From Bacillota bacterium (GTDB taxonomy: Bacteria; Bacillota; Clostridia; Peptostreptococcales; Anaerovoracaceae), in assembly GCA_017417045.1 (NCBI GenBank), contig JAFPZZ010000002.1:124001-188000 (forward strand): DNA of 64,000 bases, in the 5' to 3' direction. The notes under the pieces were generated by a model, which did not search any database, was not told where the DNA came from, and saw nothing but the letters and a program-made list of their open reading frames with translations. Shown here one piece after another: positions 50,804 through 62,627 of the stretch. Each line of letters begins with the position of its first letter. Position 1 is the stretch's first letter. Both the position numbers and the translations under genes were made by a program.

Positions 50804-51844
50804 TTATACACCCAGATAGCCCTTGAGCACCAGCAGAGTGCTGTGGACTCCGTCTATGTGGCTCCTCTCATAGCCGTGGCTCGCGTAAACGCCTGAGCCT
50901 ATGAGGCCGTGACGAACGTCGTTACCCGCCCTTAAGGTGGTCTCCACGTCCGAGCCGTAGGCCGGATAGACGTCGACGGCGTAGTCTGCGCCCTCTTTTT
51001 TGGCGGCCTCTATGAGCTTGCCGACGAGCTCGTAGCTGTAAGGCCCTCCTGAATCCTTTGCGCATATCGAGCACATCTTCTCAGTGCAGAGAAGCCCCTC
51101 TCCGACGCAGCCCATGTCCACGCTCACAGCCTCGGTGACGCCCTGAGGTACGGAGGCCGATCCTCCGTGTCCTACCTCTTCGTATACTGTGACGTGCGCG
51201 TAGACCCTTCTTTCGGGCTCGATGGAGCTGTCCTTCATGTACTTTGCCAGGGCGAGCAGTATGCCGACGGACAGCTTGTCGTCCAGGAAGCGGCTCTTTA
51301 TATATCCGCTCTCAGTGAACCTGCTGCGGGGCTCGAAGCACACGATATCTCCGTTCTCTATGCCCAGCGCCCTGACGTCTTCCGCGCTTCTCACGTCTTC
51401 GTCGAGTATTATCTCCACGTTGCTGAAGTCGCGCTTGGTCTCGTCATATTTTCTGTTGACGTGGGTCGACGCGTTTATGAGGTTGCAGGTGCCCTCGATC
51501 ACCTTGCCGCTTCTGGTGTGGACGCGTACGTTCTCGGTCTCGGTGTTCTCCGCGCGAAGGCCGCCTATGTTGGTGATCCTGAGCCTTCCGTTTGATTTGA
51601 TCTCGCAGACCATGCCTCCGAGGGTGTCGGTATGGGCTTCCAGCAGTATGGCGTCCTTAGAGTCTCTGCCGCCCAGATCGGCCAGCACTCCGCCCTTGCC
51701 GGTGATCTCTGCGGCGAAGCCCATAGCCCTGAATTCGGCGGCTACCCATTCGGCCGCTTTCGCGGTATAGCCCGAGGGGCTGTCTATGGCGAGCAGCTGC
51801 ATGGTCTTATCGACCGCGAGCTTTGAATATCTTCTGTCTATCAT
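50804..51844 (-). CDS. M42 family metallopeptidase (glutamyl aminopeptidase-like)
   Basis: 346 residues of the M42 family. Metal and catalytic segments are LLEAHTDTLGGMV (His-x-Asp), RFLDDKLSVGILLAL (Asp-Asp), YEEVGHGGSASV (Glu-Glu catalytic and metal) and a late His in YASHGYERSHIDGVHS. M42 enzymes are cytoplasmic, multimeric and trim peptides from the N-terminus. ATG 51844 follows GGAGAAAC. It appears to be the last gene of the run beginning at ruvC. Confidence 0.92.
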   Translation of the reverse strand: MIDRRYSKLAVDKTMQLLAIDSPSGYTAKAAEWVAAEFRAMGFAAEITGKGGVLADLGGRDSKDAILLEAHTDTLGGMVCEIKSNGRLRITNIGGLRAENTETENVRVHTRSGKVIEGTCNLINASTHVNRKYDETKRDFSNVEIILDEDVRSAEDVRALGIENGDIVCFEPRSRFTESGYIKSRFLDDKLSVGILLALAKYMKDSSIEPERRVYAHVTVYEEVGHGGSASVPQGVTEAVSVDMGCVGEGLLCTEKMCSICAKDSGGPYSYELVGKLIEAAKKEGADYAVDVYPAYGSDVETTLRAGNDVRHGLIGSGVYASHGYERSHIDGVHSTLLVLKGYLGV

Positions 51845-51874
51845 GAGTTTCTCCTGTGCCAATTTCGGCGTTAT

Positions 51875-52504
51875 CTATTTGGGCCTCGGAAGGTTCCATT
51901 TGAATCTGAACGCGAGTATCCTGAGCGTTATGACCGTGAAGATGCATACGAGCATAGCCGGATCGTGACCCAGAAAACTCACAGTGACGGTGTACGCGGC
52001 CGCTCCCAGAAGCGACGCGCAGGCGTAGAAATGCTTGACGAATATCGCGGGCATCTCTCTGGCGAAGATGTCGCGCATGACCCCTCCCCCAACGCCGGTC
52101 ACGACGCCTACGAATATGAGCAGGAAGGGGCTGGCGCCTACGTTTGCCGAAAAAGCGGTCTCTATGCCTGCTGCGGTGAACAGCCCCAGCCCAACGGTAT
52201 CCAGAACGAACAGGAGCAGCCTCCCGAAGCGCTCCGTCCTGTTGACCGCGTTCCTTACGAAGGGGAAGAATACTATTATCGATACGGCTATAGCGGTGAG
52301 CGCGTATACAGGCCTCACGAAGGCCGTCGGAGGATTCAGCCCGAGTATCAGATCCCTGATTATCCCGCCTCCCACCGCCGTCGTCATGCCGAGTATGGCG
52401 ACGCCGAATATATCCATCTTTTTTTCTATCGCGAGCATCGCGCCGGAAAAAGCGAAGGCTACCGTTCCCAGTATCTCAAGCACGAAAAGCAGATCAGATC
52501 CCAT
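51875..52504 (-). CDS. TRIC/UPF0126 family membrane channel protein
   Basis: About 209 residues, seven hydrophobic spans. Two repeats of the UPF0126 unit are visible: GMTTAVGGGIIRDLILG and VVTGVGGGVMRDIFAREMP. Bacterial TRIC homologues form trimeric cation channels. ATG 52504 follows GGGGAGGATG and lies within the last codons of the rlmD-like gene, so the longer frame to 52549 is not needed. Confidence 0.9.
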   Translation of the reverse strand: MGSDLLFVLEILGTVAFAFSGAMLAIEKKMDIFGVAILGMTTAVGGGIIRDLILGLNPPTAFVRPVYALTAIAVSIIVFFPFVRNAVNRTERFGRLLLFVLDTVGLGLFTAAGIETAFSANVGASPFLLIFVGVVTGVGGGVMRDIFAREMPAIFVKHFYACASLLGAAAYTVTVSFLGHDPAMLVCIFTVITLRILAFRFKWNLPRPK

Positions 52505-53785
52505 GCTCATCCTCCCCGGCTTCGCCGCTCTTGTCCGCCGCATCTGCATATCCCGCTACTTTTGTTTGAGAGTCTGCACGGGCATCGTCAGCAGCGCCTG
52601 TCTTTTTCAGCAGGCACAGGGCCTCCGTGTGCTTCGTGAACGGGAAGTTGTCGTAGAGCGAGACCTCGTCCGTGCTGTACCCCGACAGCCTCGCGGCCCT
52701 GAGATTCTCCGCCATAGTCTTGGGATTGCAGGATATGTAGAGTATCTCGGGGACTCCGTACGATAGTATCTTTGACAGGGCCTTGGGATGCACCCCGCTC
52801 CTCGGTGGATCCATGACTATGATGTTGGGCTTTTCCCTTATGCCGTCCAGCACGTTCAGCACGTCTCCCGCGATGAAGCTGCAGTTGTCAAGCTTGTTGA
52901 GGGCAGCGTTCTCCTCCGCTGCTCTTACGGCGTCCTCTACTATCTCGACACCTATAACCTTGCCCGCCTTTAGAGCCATGGCCTGGCTTATGGTGCCGGT
53001 GCCGCAGTAAAGGTCGTATACCGTCTTTCCTTCTATGCCGGGGATCATCGAAAGCGCGTCGGAGTAGAGCCGCTCGGCCGCGGCGACGTTGGTCTGAAAG
53101 AACGAAAAAGCGCTGACCGTGAATCTGAGTCCGAGGACTATCTCTTCGTAGCTGTCCCTTCCGTAGAGCAGCCGAAGCTCCTCGGGGATTACCGCGTCAG
53201 CTATATTGTCGTTTATAGTCCTGAGTATTCCGCATACCCTTCCCTCAAGCGGGATCGACAGTATGTGCTTTGCGAAGCCCTCTTCGTCGAAGCCCGGATC
53301 AGAACAGGTTACGATGTTCACGAGCAGCTCACCTGTCCTGACGCCTCTTCTCAGTATGAGGTTCCTGAGCAGGCCGCTGTGGGTCTTCTTGTTGTAGTGT
53401 GAATATCCTTTGCTCAAGCAGAAGGATAAAGTTGACAGTAATATTTTATTAAAATCCGGGTGAACTATATTGCACCGCGAGCAGTCCGTAACGGACATGA
53501 AGGACTTTTTCCTGTGCAGTCCCAGTATGGTGGGCCCGTCCTTGTATTCGTTGCCGAAGGTGTAGTCCATCCTGTTGCGGTAGTGATAGCGCTCCGGAGC
53601 GGCATTTATCGAGCTTATCAGAGCTGGATCTAGCCCGCAGTCGGAAAAGGCGCGCATAGCCTCGCCCGCCTTGTTCTTCAGCTGATCTTCATACGGCACT
53701 CCCTGATAGCTGCAGCCTCCGCAGACGCCGCTGCAGGGACAGACAGGAAGCCCTGCCGCATCCTTTTCAAGTCCTATTATCTTCA

Positions 53786-53786
<1 letters not shown>
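52494..53786 (-). CDS. RNA (uracil-5-)-methyltransferase, RlmD/TrmA family
   Basis: 430 residues. CPCSGVCGGCSYQGVPYEDQL contributes Cys residues of an iron-sulfur cluster, YDLYCGTGTISQAMA binds SAM, MDPPRSGVHP and YISCNPKTMAENL hold the acidic and catalytic Cys. It makes 5-methyluridine in 23S rRNA or tRNA; Firmicute members are usually named RlmD or RlmCD, and the exact target cannot be told from sequence. ATG 53786 overlaps the tgt stop (ATGA), far inside the longer open frame starting at 53990. Confidence 0.93.
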
Positions 53787-55848
<2,062 letters not shown>

Positions 55849-55898
55849 TTAAATCATAGTGTATGGCGTCGCAGGACGTCTTTCCGCCGCCCTTATCC

Positions 55899-57257
55899 TC
55901 AGAACCTGAAGTACAGGAAGGGATCGTTCATACCCGCGTAGAGGCAGTATACCGACGCCGCAAGCAGCGCTGCCAGCAGGACGCAGACTGCGGGATGCTT
56001 CTCATAGCGCCTGTAAAGCCTCGCGGGCCATTCCGTGCAGAGGACAGCGGCGGGTATCAGCAGCTTTGCGTACGTGCCCAGCGCCTCCGACCAGTCCTTA
56101 GCGTAGACGGAAAGTCCTCCCGCCCCTATCAGCCTCTGAGCGTAAGCGGCCAGCTCCGGAAGGCTGTCAGTCGCGAATATCATCCAGCTGAGCGGGATGA
56201 GCAGCGTCATGTACAGATGTCCGGCGAGCCTGTGCTTTTCGAGACGCTTAAGCAGAAAAGCCCTCTCCGCGGCCATGCACAGGAAGAGGAATACTCCCCA
56301 CAGCAGGAAGTTCCAGCCCGCTCCGTGCCATAGGCCGGTCAGCACCCATACTATGAAAAGGTTCAGCGTGTTGCGCGCCTTGGAGCGGCGGCTGCCTCCG
56401 AGCGGTATGTACAGGTATTCCCTGAACCACGCTCCCAGAGTGATGTGCCATCTCCTCCAGAACTCCGTCATGCTCACCGAAACGTATGGCGAATCGAAGT
56501 TCCTCGGAAGCTCGAAGCCAGCCATCCTCCCGAGCCCTATCGCCATCAGCGAGTAGCCGCAGAAGTCGAAGTAGAGCTGGAAGCTGTAGGCTATGAGCCC
56601 CAGCCACGCCATGGGCGTCGTGACGGATTCCACTCCTATGGTCTTTACGTCGCGCCACAGGCCTCCTATCTGGTTGGCCAGGACGACCTTGGCTCCAAGG
56701 CCCAGGATGAATAACCTGACGCCGGAGACGAAACTTTCCAGGGTGTATTCCCTGTCCTTCAGCTGGGCGGATATCTCCGTATAGCGAACTATTGGCCCCG
56801 CTATCAACTGAGGGAACATGCTTATATAGGCGCAGAGGTCTATGGGATCCTTCTCGGCCTTCGCGTCCCCCCTGTACACGTCGATGAGATACGACATGCT
56901 CTGGAAGGTGTAAAAGCTTATGCCTATGGGCAGCACCAGCTTGAAGGGCATCAGCCTCAGAAACCAGCTGTACTTGAAGAATACAAGTATTCCGAGGTCG
57001 AGGCAGAGCCCCGCAGTGAGGAAAAGCTTTTTCTTCTTACCCTCCGCGCTTTCCGTAAGCAGTCCGAAGGCGTAGTTCGCGAGCATAGAAGCTGCGAACA
57101 GCAGTATGTACAGCGGAGTCTTCCACGCGCCGTAAGCGTAGAAGGCCATGCTGAAGAGCAGCATGCAGGCGTTTCGAAAGCGCTTAGGGCAGATATAGTA
57201 TGCCGCGAGAAAGAGCGGCAGAAATATAAGCAAAAAGTGAAAGCTGCTGAATACCAT
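55899..57257 (-). CDS. MBOAT-family O-acyltransferase (AlgI-like)
   Basis: 452 residues, about eleven membrane spans. The MBOAT signatures are VLPIGISFYTFQSMSYLID, DFCGYSLMAIGLGRMAGF and the catalytic-His region GLWHGAGWNFLLWG, the last characteristic of AlgI/PatA-type polysaccharide O-acetyltransferases. It moves acetyl groups across the membrane for the SGNH partner encoded downstream. No glycosyltransferases are nearby to identify the polymer. Confidence 0.92.
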   Translation of the reverse strand: MVFSSFHFLLIFLPLFLAAYYICPKRFRNACMLLFSMAFYAYGAWKTPLYILLFAASMLANYAFGLLTESAEGKKKKLFLTAGLCLDLGILVFFKYSWFLRLMPFKLVLPIGISFYTFQSMSYLIDVYRGDAKAEKDPIDLCAYISMFPQLIAGPIVRYTEISAQLKDREYTLESFVSGVRLFILGLGAKVVLANQIGGLWRDVKTIGVESVTTPMAWLGLIAYSFQLYFDFCGYSLMAIGLGRMAGFELPRNFDSPYVSVSMTEFWRRWHITLGAWFREYLYIPLGGSRRSKARNTLNLFIVWVLTGLWHGAGWNFLLWGVFLFLCMAAERAFLLKRLEKHRLAGHLYMTLLIPLSWMIFATDSLPELAAYAQRLIGAGGLSVYAKDWSEALGTYAKLLIPAAVLCTEWPARLYRRYEKHPAVCVLLAALLAASVYCLYAGMNDPFLYFRF

Positions 57258-57272
57258 TTGAGATCTTGCGTC

Positions 57273-58307
57273 CTACAGTATGATCATCGCGTCCCCATAC
57301 GAGAAAAAGCGGTATCTCTCCTCCACTGCGATGCGGTACGCATCGAGCATCTTCTCCGTATCGTAGAGGGCGGATACGAGCATCATAAGCGTCGATTTAG
57401 GAAGGTGGAAGTTTGTGATAAGGCAGTCCAGCACCTTGTATCTGTAGCCGGGATAGATGAATATCCCCGTGCTGGAGCTTCCGGCCTTCACTCTTCCGTC
57501 CTCGCCACAGGCGCTCTCTATGGTTCGGCAGCTCGTAGTGCCTACGCAGATGATCCTCCCGCCGGCCGCCTTGGTGCTGTTTATGAGCTCCGCGGCCTCC
57601 TCCGAGACGCTGTATTCCTCGAAGTGCATGTGATGGTCCTCGACCCTCTCGACCTTTACGGGCCTGAAGGTGCCTATGCCGACGTGCAGTGTGACGAAGG
57701 CCGTCTTTACTCCCTTTGCCCTGGCGGCGTCCAAAAGCTCCTCGGTGAAGTGAAGCCCTGCGGTGGGAGCGGCTACCGAGCCTTCCTCCCTGGCGTATAC
57801 GGTCTGATACCTGTCCCTGTCCTCTTCGCCGGCGCTGCGTTCGATGTACGGAGGAAGAGGCATGGAGCCTATCTTTTCGAGGAGCTCCATGAATATGCCC
57901 TCGTATTCGAACTCCACTATGCGGGTGCCTCCCTCGGAGCTTGAAAGGACCTTTGCCCTGAGCTCTCCGTTCTCGCCGAAGACTATGACGTCTCCCGTCC
58001 TGACCCTTCTTCCGGGGCGGACGAGGGTCTCCCAGCGGTCGCCCTCCACGCGCTTCGAGAGAAGGAACTCTATGCGGGCGCCGGTCTTCTCCCTGGTTCC
58101 GAAGAGCCTTGCGGGAATGACCTTGGAATCGTTCATGACGAGGCTGTCCCCGGGCTCGAGGTATTCGAGTATGTCGGAAAACATCCTGTGCTCTATCATG
58201 CCGCTGTCTCTGTGTATGACCATGAGGCGGCAGCCGTCGCGCTTATCGGATGGCTTCTGGGCTATGAGCTCCTGCGGGAGCTCGTAATCAAAATCGTTTA
58301 CGTTCAT
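57273..58307 (-). CDS. queA: S-adenosylmethionine:tRNA ribosyltransferase-isomerase QueA
   Basis: 344 residues. [15 protein letters not shown] at the start, [26 protein letters not shown] and [13 protein letters not shown] are QueA signatures. It transfers the ribosyl part of SAM to preQ1 in tRNA to form epoxyqueuosine, the step after Tgt. Fifteen bases separate it from the MBOAT gene, so the four genes queA-MBOAT-SGNH-tgt share a transcript. Confidence 0.97.
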   Translation of the reverse strand: MNVNDFDYELPQELIAQKPSDKRDGCRLMVIHRDSGMIEHRMFSDILEYLEPGDSLVMNDSKVIPARLFGTREKTGARIEFLLSKRVEGDRWETLVRPGRRVRTGDVIVFGENGELRAKVLSSSEGGTRIVEFEYEGIFMELLEKIGSMPLPPYIERSAGEEDRDRYQTVYAREEGSVAAPTAGLHFTEELLDAARAKGVKTAFVTLHVGIGTFRPVKVERVEDHHMHFEEYSVSEEAAELINSTKAAGGRIICVGTTSCRTIESACGEDGRVKAGSSSTGIFIYPGYRYKVLDCLITNFHLPKSTLMMLVSALYDTEKMLDAYRIAVEERYRFFSYGDAMIIL

Positions 58308-58316
58308 TTCTTAAAT

Positions 58317-59723
58317 CTATAGCGATGTGATGGAGATCCCCGTGTAATAATAGCTGAGTATGTCTCTGAAGCTGTATCCGGCGTTGGCCATGTTGCGCAT
58401 GCTGGTCTGAGGCATGCCTACGCCGTGCCCGCTCCCGACTCCGGAGAAGTATATCACGTCGTCCTCGTCGTATACCTTCTCGTGAGTGAAGGTGTATGCG
58501 CTGCTGCTTCCGGGATCTCCGAGGAGCGTAGAGGATCCGTTGCTGAGGTAGATCTCATCCGCGTAGGCTCCCGCGGTCTCCCCGCCTGCTCCGAGCACAG
58601 TCAGTTCAGATGGCGCGCTGCTCACGCCTTCCGATGAGAGGAGATAAAGCCCGTCGCCGGAAGAAGATCTCGTCACAACTCCTGGGTAAGCCCCGGCGCC
58701 CATGGAGAAGAACACGCTCTTGAGCACGGAGCTTCCGAAGAGGCTGGTGATGCTGCCCTTTGATATGTAATAGGGTCCGTTAGTGGTCTCTATGGTAAGC
58801 TGGGTAACGGCGCCGTTCTCGGCAAAGCCAGTGGCTTCAACAGATATGATCTCGCCTGCGCCGCTGTACTTGCTCCTCAGCTTCTTGTAAAGATCGGAGA
58901 TGGTGATGGAGCTGTTCCAGGTGTAGTCGGAGCAGAAGTCATCCTTAACGCTGCGAAGGTATCCCAGGCTGGACACCCATACGTCCTCGGAGTTCATGGT
59001 ATATCCGCCCGATGAGGCGTAATAATAGGCGTTCACTACCCTGCCGCCGTAGCTTATGACAAGGCCCTCGGTCTCCCTGCAGGCCCTTATGGTGGAGCTG
59101 TATTCCTTGTTGAGGCCCTTATAGGCCTGGCAGTCGGTGCTGTCGCAGAGCTCGAAGCCCTGGCTCTTGTGCCTGGAGGCATTCGCGATGGCGTAGCTCC
59201 TCGCGGCCACGGCCTGGGCCTTGATGGCCTCAATTGGGTAAGAAGGTCCTATCTCCGCGCCTACGACTGACCAGAGATAGTGCTCGAGGTCCACGTAATT
59301 GATGACGGTGAGCTTTCCGTTGGAATTCGGAAGATACGAGACTCCGTCCCTGTACCTGTCTCCGTCTATCGTAATTATCTTGTTGTCAGCTCCGGAGGCC
59401 GCGCTCATGAGCACGCCCGCGCTGTCCATGTTGCTGATGACGAGCGTTCCGTCGGGATCGTATACCTCGACGTGGCTGCCCGATACTACGGCTTCGAGCT
59501 GGGTGTAGCCGCTGAGGTCCATGCGCAGAGCGTAGCCGTCGAGCGTCCCTATGCAGTACAAAAAGCCGTCCGAGCATTTGACGGTCGAGGACTGCCTTGC
59601 CGTGCTGCCGTAATACAGCCCGACCTTGATCCACCTCCCGCTTCCGCTCTCGGCATATACAGGCGCGCAGCAAGGTATGACCATGCAAAGCGCGAGTATG
59701 ACAGATAATATCTTTTTCAGCAT
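58317..59723 (-). CDS. SpoIID/LytB-domain protein
   Basis: 468 residues. A signal peptide (about 1-25) without lipobox, a beta-rich region, then the SpoIID domain (about 140-320): YPIEAIKAQAVAARSYAIA and YYASSGGYTMNSEDVW carry the conserved acidic and Gly-rich segments of these peptidoglycan lytic transglycosylases. A final SGHGVGMPQTSMRNMANAGY is also typical. SpoIID drives forespore engulfment in spore formers, but SpoIID-domain proteins occur in non-sporulating species too. It overlaps ruvB by 7 bp. Confidence 0.92.
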   Translation of the reverse strand: MLKKILSVILALCMVIPCCAPVYAESGSGRWIKVGLYYGSTARQSSTVKCSDGFLYCIGTLDGYALRMDLSGYTQLEAVVSGSHVEVYDPDGTLVISNMDSAGVLMSAASGADNKIITIDGDRYRDGVSYLPNSNGKLTVINYVDLEHYLWSVVGAEIGPSYPIEAIKAQAVAARSYAIANASRHKSQGFELCDSTDCQAYKGLNKEYSSTIRACRETEGLVISYGGRVVNAYYYASSGGYTMNSEDVWVSSLGYLRSVKDDFCSDYTWNSSITISDLYKKLRSKYSGAGEIISVEATGFAENGAVTQLTIETTNGPYYISKGSITSLFGSSVLKSVFFSMGAGAYPGVVTRSSSGDGLYLLSSEGVSSAPSELTVLGAGGETAGAYADEIYLSNGSSTLLGDPGSSSAYTFTHEKVYDEDDVIYFSGVGSGHGVGMPQTSMRNMANAGYSFRDILSYYYTGISITSL

Positions 59724-60787
59724 ATTTTCAGCTGCTCCTCTTTAGATCTTTCGTCCGATTTTTCATCCTGCTCCGCAGGCGCCCTGTCCGGAACGGGAAG
59801 GCCGAGATGTACGTAGGCCGCGTCTGTGACGGTCCTGCCCTTCTGCGTGCGGTTGAGGAAGCCCAGCTGCATCAGGTAGGGCTCGTACATATCCTCTATG
59901 GTGACCCTCTCCTCGCCGAGCGCGGCCGCGATGGCGTCTATGCCGATGGGGCCCCCTCTGAAGGACGTGATTATAAGCCGGAGTATCCTCCTGTCGAGCT
60001 CCTCAAGTCCGGCTTCATCTATGCCGAGGGAGCTCAAAGTCTCCTTAACGATATCAGTATTTATGTTGCCATCGCCCTTGACCATCGAGAAATCGCGCAC
60101 TCTCTTGAGTATCCTGTTCGCGATCCTCGGGGTGCCGCGGGATCTAGAGGCTATCAGCGCCGTCGAGGGCTCGTCTATCTTGACGTCGAGTATGCCCGCG
60201 GTCCTGGTTATGATCTGCGAGAGCTCGTCCGTCGTGTAGAGATCGAATTTGGCGAGCACGCCGAACCTGTCCCTGAGCGGGGCCGAGAGGCTTCCGGACC
60301 TCGTCGTAGCGCCTATCAGCGTGAACTTTGGCAGGGTGTATCTGATCGTGTTGGCCATCGTTCCCTTTCCGATGACCATGTCTATGGCGAAATCCTCCAT
60401 GGCCGAGTAAAGAGTCTCCTCGACCGCCCTGTTGAGCCTGTGGATCTCGTCTATGAAGAGCACGTCTCCCTCATGCAGGTTGGATACTATAGCCGCGAGA
60501 TCGGCCTGCCTTGTGATGGCCGGGCCCGAGGTTATCTTGAGCTCGACGTCCATCTCGTTGGCTATGATGCCCGCGAGCGTCGTCTTTCCAAGTCCCGGAG
60601 GGCCGAAGAAGAGAAGGTGGTCCAGGGGCTCTCCCCTCATCTTCGCCGCCTGTATATATATCTTGAGCTGAGAGGTCACGGCCGACTGGCCTATATAATC
60701 CTCGAAATGCCTCGGCCTGATCGATCTCTCGCTCTGCTCTTCGTCTCTCTGAAGCACAGGGGAAACGAATCTTCTGTCTTTTTCCAT
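59717..60787 (-). CDS. ruvB: Holliday junction branch-migration helicase RuvB
   Basis: 356 residues: RPRHFEDYIGQSAVTSQLK, Walker A FFGPPGLGKTTLAGI, Walker B FIDEIHRLNRAVEE, sensor IGATTRSGSLSAPLRDRF and a C-terminal winged helix. It drives branch migration with RuvA. It lies in the order ruvC-ruvA-ruvB, with gaps of 7 and 9 bp. No LexA box is visible upstream of the cluster. Confidence 0.97.
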   Translation of the reverse strand: MEKDRRFVSPVLQRDEEQSERSIRPRHFEDYIGQSAVTSQLKIYIQAAKMRGEPLDHLLFFGPPGLGKTTLAGIIANEMDVELKITSGPAITRQADLAAIVSNLHEGDVLFIDEIHRLNRAVEETLYSAMEDFAIDMVIGKGTMANTIRYTLPKFTLIGATTRSGSLSAPLRDRFGVLAKFDLYTTDELSQIITRTAGILDVKIDEPSTALIASRSRGTPRIANRILKRVRDFSMVKGDGNINTDIVKETLSSLGIDEAGLEELDRRILRLIITSFRGGPIGIDAIAAALGEERVTIEDMYEPYLMQLGFLNRTQKGRTVTDAAYVHLGLPVPDRAPAEQDEKSDERSKEEQLKIC

Positions 60788-60796
60788 CTGCGATCC

Positions 60797-61390
60797 CTAT
60801 CTGGCCGCCAGGGCCCTTCTTATGTATTCCTCTATGCTTAAGTCATCCTCGGGTATGCCCGCGAGAGCCGTCAGCGCCTCGGTCCTCGTCAGTCCAAGGT
60901 TCATGAGGGCCGACGCCGCGAGGTCCTTTGCCTCGTTTTGCTTCTTCGAGGGCCTTGCTGTCTGCGCTCCTGAAAGCGCCGTGAAGCCGTCGACCTTATC
61001 CCTAAGATCCAGCACTATGCGCTGGGCTGTCTTCTTTCCTATGCCGTTGGCCTTGGTTATGGCGGCCGCGTCTTCGTAGGCTATGGCCTGGGCGAGCTGT
61101 CCGACGGGAAGCGCCGAGAGCACTGACATCGCAGCCTTGGCGCCCACTCCGGATACAGTCATGAGCAGCCTGAACATAGCGAGGCTCTCCCTGTCGGAAA
61201 AACCGTACAGGCTGACATCGTCTTCCCGCACTATCATAGCGGTGTAGATCGTAACGATCTCCCCAGTGCCCTGGCTCAGCAGAGCCTCGCAGCCGTCAGG
61301 CACGTAGATCTCATAGCCTATGCCTGAGGCTTCGAGTACCAGCATTCCCGGCTCGGAGCCGGCTACTATCCCTTTAAGATAATGGATCAT
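60797..61390 (-). CDS. ruvA: Holliday junction-binding protein RuvA
   Basis: 197 residues: an OB fold (MIHYLKGIVAGSEPGMLVLE), two helix-hairpin-helix motifs (LLMTVSGVGAKAAMSVLSAL, ITKANGIGKKTAQRIVLDL) and a C-terminal three-helix domain that binds RuvB. It is standard size. Confidence 0.97.
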   Translation of the reverse strand: MIHYLKGIVAGSEPGMLVLEASGIGYEIYVPDGCEALLSQGTGEIVTIYTAMIVREDDVSLYGFSDRESLAMFRLLMTVSGVGAKAAMSVLSALPVGQLAQAIAYEDAAAITKANGIGKKTAQRIVLDLRDKVDGFTALSGAQTARPSKKQNEAKDLAASALMNLGLTRTEALTALAGIPEDDLSIEEYIRRALAAR

Positions 61391-61397
61391 ATCGTCC

Positions 61398-61895
61398 TCA
61401 TTTCATTCGGAAAAATCTCTTCTGCGCCTCTCCGCAGTGCGAATGGCATATAGCCGCCGCCACGGCGTCGGCCGCGTCGTCAGGCCTGGGTATGCTGTCC
61501 AGCGCCAGCAGGCGCTGCACCATCAGCTGTATCTGCTTCTTCTCCGCCCTGCCGTTGCCTGTGAGGGTCATCTTTATCTGCAGAGGCGTGTATTCGAATA
61601 TCGGAAGCCCGCTGTTGCTGCAGGCGAGCAGGGCCACTCCCCTTGCCTCGCCCACGTGTATCGCGGTGGTAGCGTTCGTGTTGAAGTAGAGCTCCTCGAT
61701 GCTGACTTCGTCGGGCTGATACTCCGCTATGATATCCATGAGCTCGCTGTAGACTATCTTGAGCCTGTCGGGCATGGGAGTGTCCTTGTCCGTGGTGATG
61801 GCACCGTAGCCTGCGAGGGAGATCCTTGAACCCTCTTTGTCTATGATCCCGTAGCCCATTATGGCGTAGCCGGGGTCTATCCCGAGTATCCTCAA
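61398..61895 (-). CDS. ruvC: Holliday junction resolvase RuvC
   Basis: 165 residues. RILGIDPGYAIMGYG gives the first catalytic Asp, SIEELYF the Glu, and RPDDAADAVAAAICH the two late acidic residues. The start codon is TTG, after the ribosome-binding site GAGGTGAGG. It heads the long - strand run that extends through ruvAB, queA and tgt to about 50804. The 61896-62100 gap holds no gene. Confidence 0.96.
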   Translation of the reverse strand: MRILGIDPGYAIMGYGIIDKEGSRISLAGYGAITTDKDTPMPDRLKIVYSELMDIIAEYQPDEVSIEELYFNTNATTAIHVGEARGVALLACSNSGLPIFEYTPLQIKMTLTGNGRAEKKQIQLMVQRLLALDSIPRPDDAADAVAAAICHSHCGEAQKRFFRMK

Positions 61896-62114
61896 AGCCT
61901 CACCTCTGAAGAAACGACGCTAAAAATACATATCCAATCTATATTATCACAAAAGCGCGTCCGTGTCACCGAATATGCCCGCATTCGGCGGCAGCGCCGC
62001 GCCTTTCGTCATCGCTGTAATGATAGCACATTTCCTCTGCGCCGTCTCCCGTAAAAAACATAAATAAGTTTGATCTCAGAAGGCGTTAATAGTGGAAATA
62101 TCTAGAAATAGGCG

Positions 62115-62150
62115 TATAATATTAATCGATATTGTATTTATTCAGCATTT
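62115..62150 (+). promoter_or_regulatory. argR promoter region with ARG-box-like site
   Basis: TATAAT at 62115-62120, though without a good -35. Just downstream, TGTATTTATTCAGCA (62133-62147) read on the other strand is TGCTGAATAAATACA, close to the TGAATAAAAAT core of ARG boxes. Autoregulation of argR by its own product is plausible. Confidence 0.4.
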
Positions 62151-62172
62151 TTGCGTTCAAAAAGGTGATCAT

Positions 62173-62619
62173 ATGAGTTTTGCAAGAAAAGAAAAGATAC
62201 TCGAGATCATAGCCGCGGAGAGGATACAGACTCAGCAGCAGCTTGCTGAGAGGCTGCGCGGCGAGGGCTTCGAGGTCACGCAGGCTACAGTATCAAGGGA
62301 CATAAACGAGCTGGGCCTCGTCAAAAACTCCGAAAAAGGCGGCAAGAGCTATTACGCGGTGCCCAAGAAGGAGAACAGGCTGAGCGACAGGTTCACGAAG
62401 ATACTCAGGGAATCCGTCGTTGAGACCAGAAAGGCCGAGAACCTTATAGTGATACACACGCTCAGCGGCTGCGCGAGCCCCGCCTGCGAGGCTATAGATT
62501 CGATGAAGCTGGACGACATAGTCGGTACGCTGGCCGGCGAGAATACCGTCCTGATAATAACCCAGTCCAAGGACCATGCCCTCTCCGTCGAGGAAAGGAT
62601 AAAGGAGATCATCCTATAG
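62173..62619 (+). CDS. argR: Arginine repressor ArgR/AhrC
   Basis: 148 residues, standard. N-terminal winged helix: RKEKILEIIAAERIQTQQQL and VTQATVSRDINELGLVK; C-terminal arginine-binding hexamer domain with ENTVLIITQSK and the GTLAGENT-type segment. It represses arginine synthesis genes in the presence of arginine. In many Firmicutes argR lies directly before recN, as here. ATG 62173 follows AAAGGTGATC; a longer frame from 62092 lacks a ribosome-binding site. Confidence 0.96.
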   Translation: MSFARKEKILEIIAAERIQTQQQLAERLRGEGFEVTQATVSRDINELGLVKNSEKGGKSYYAVPKKENRLSDRFTKILRESVVETRKAENLIVIHTLSGCASPACEAIDSMKLDDIVGTLAGENTVLIITQSKDHALSVEERIKEIIL

Positions 62620-62627
62620 GTGGCGCC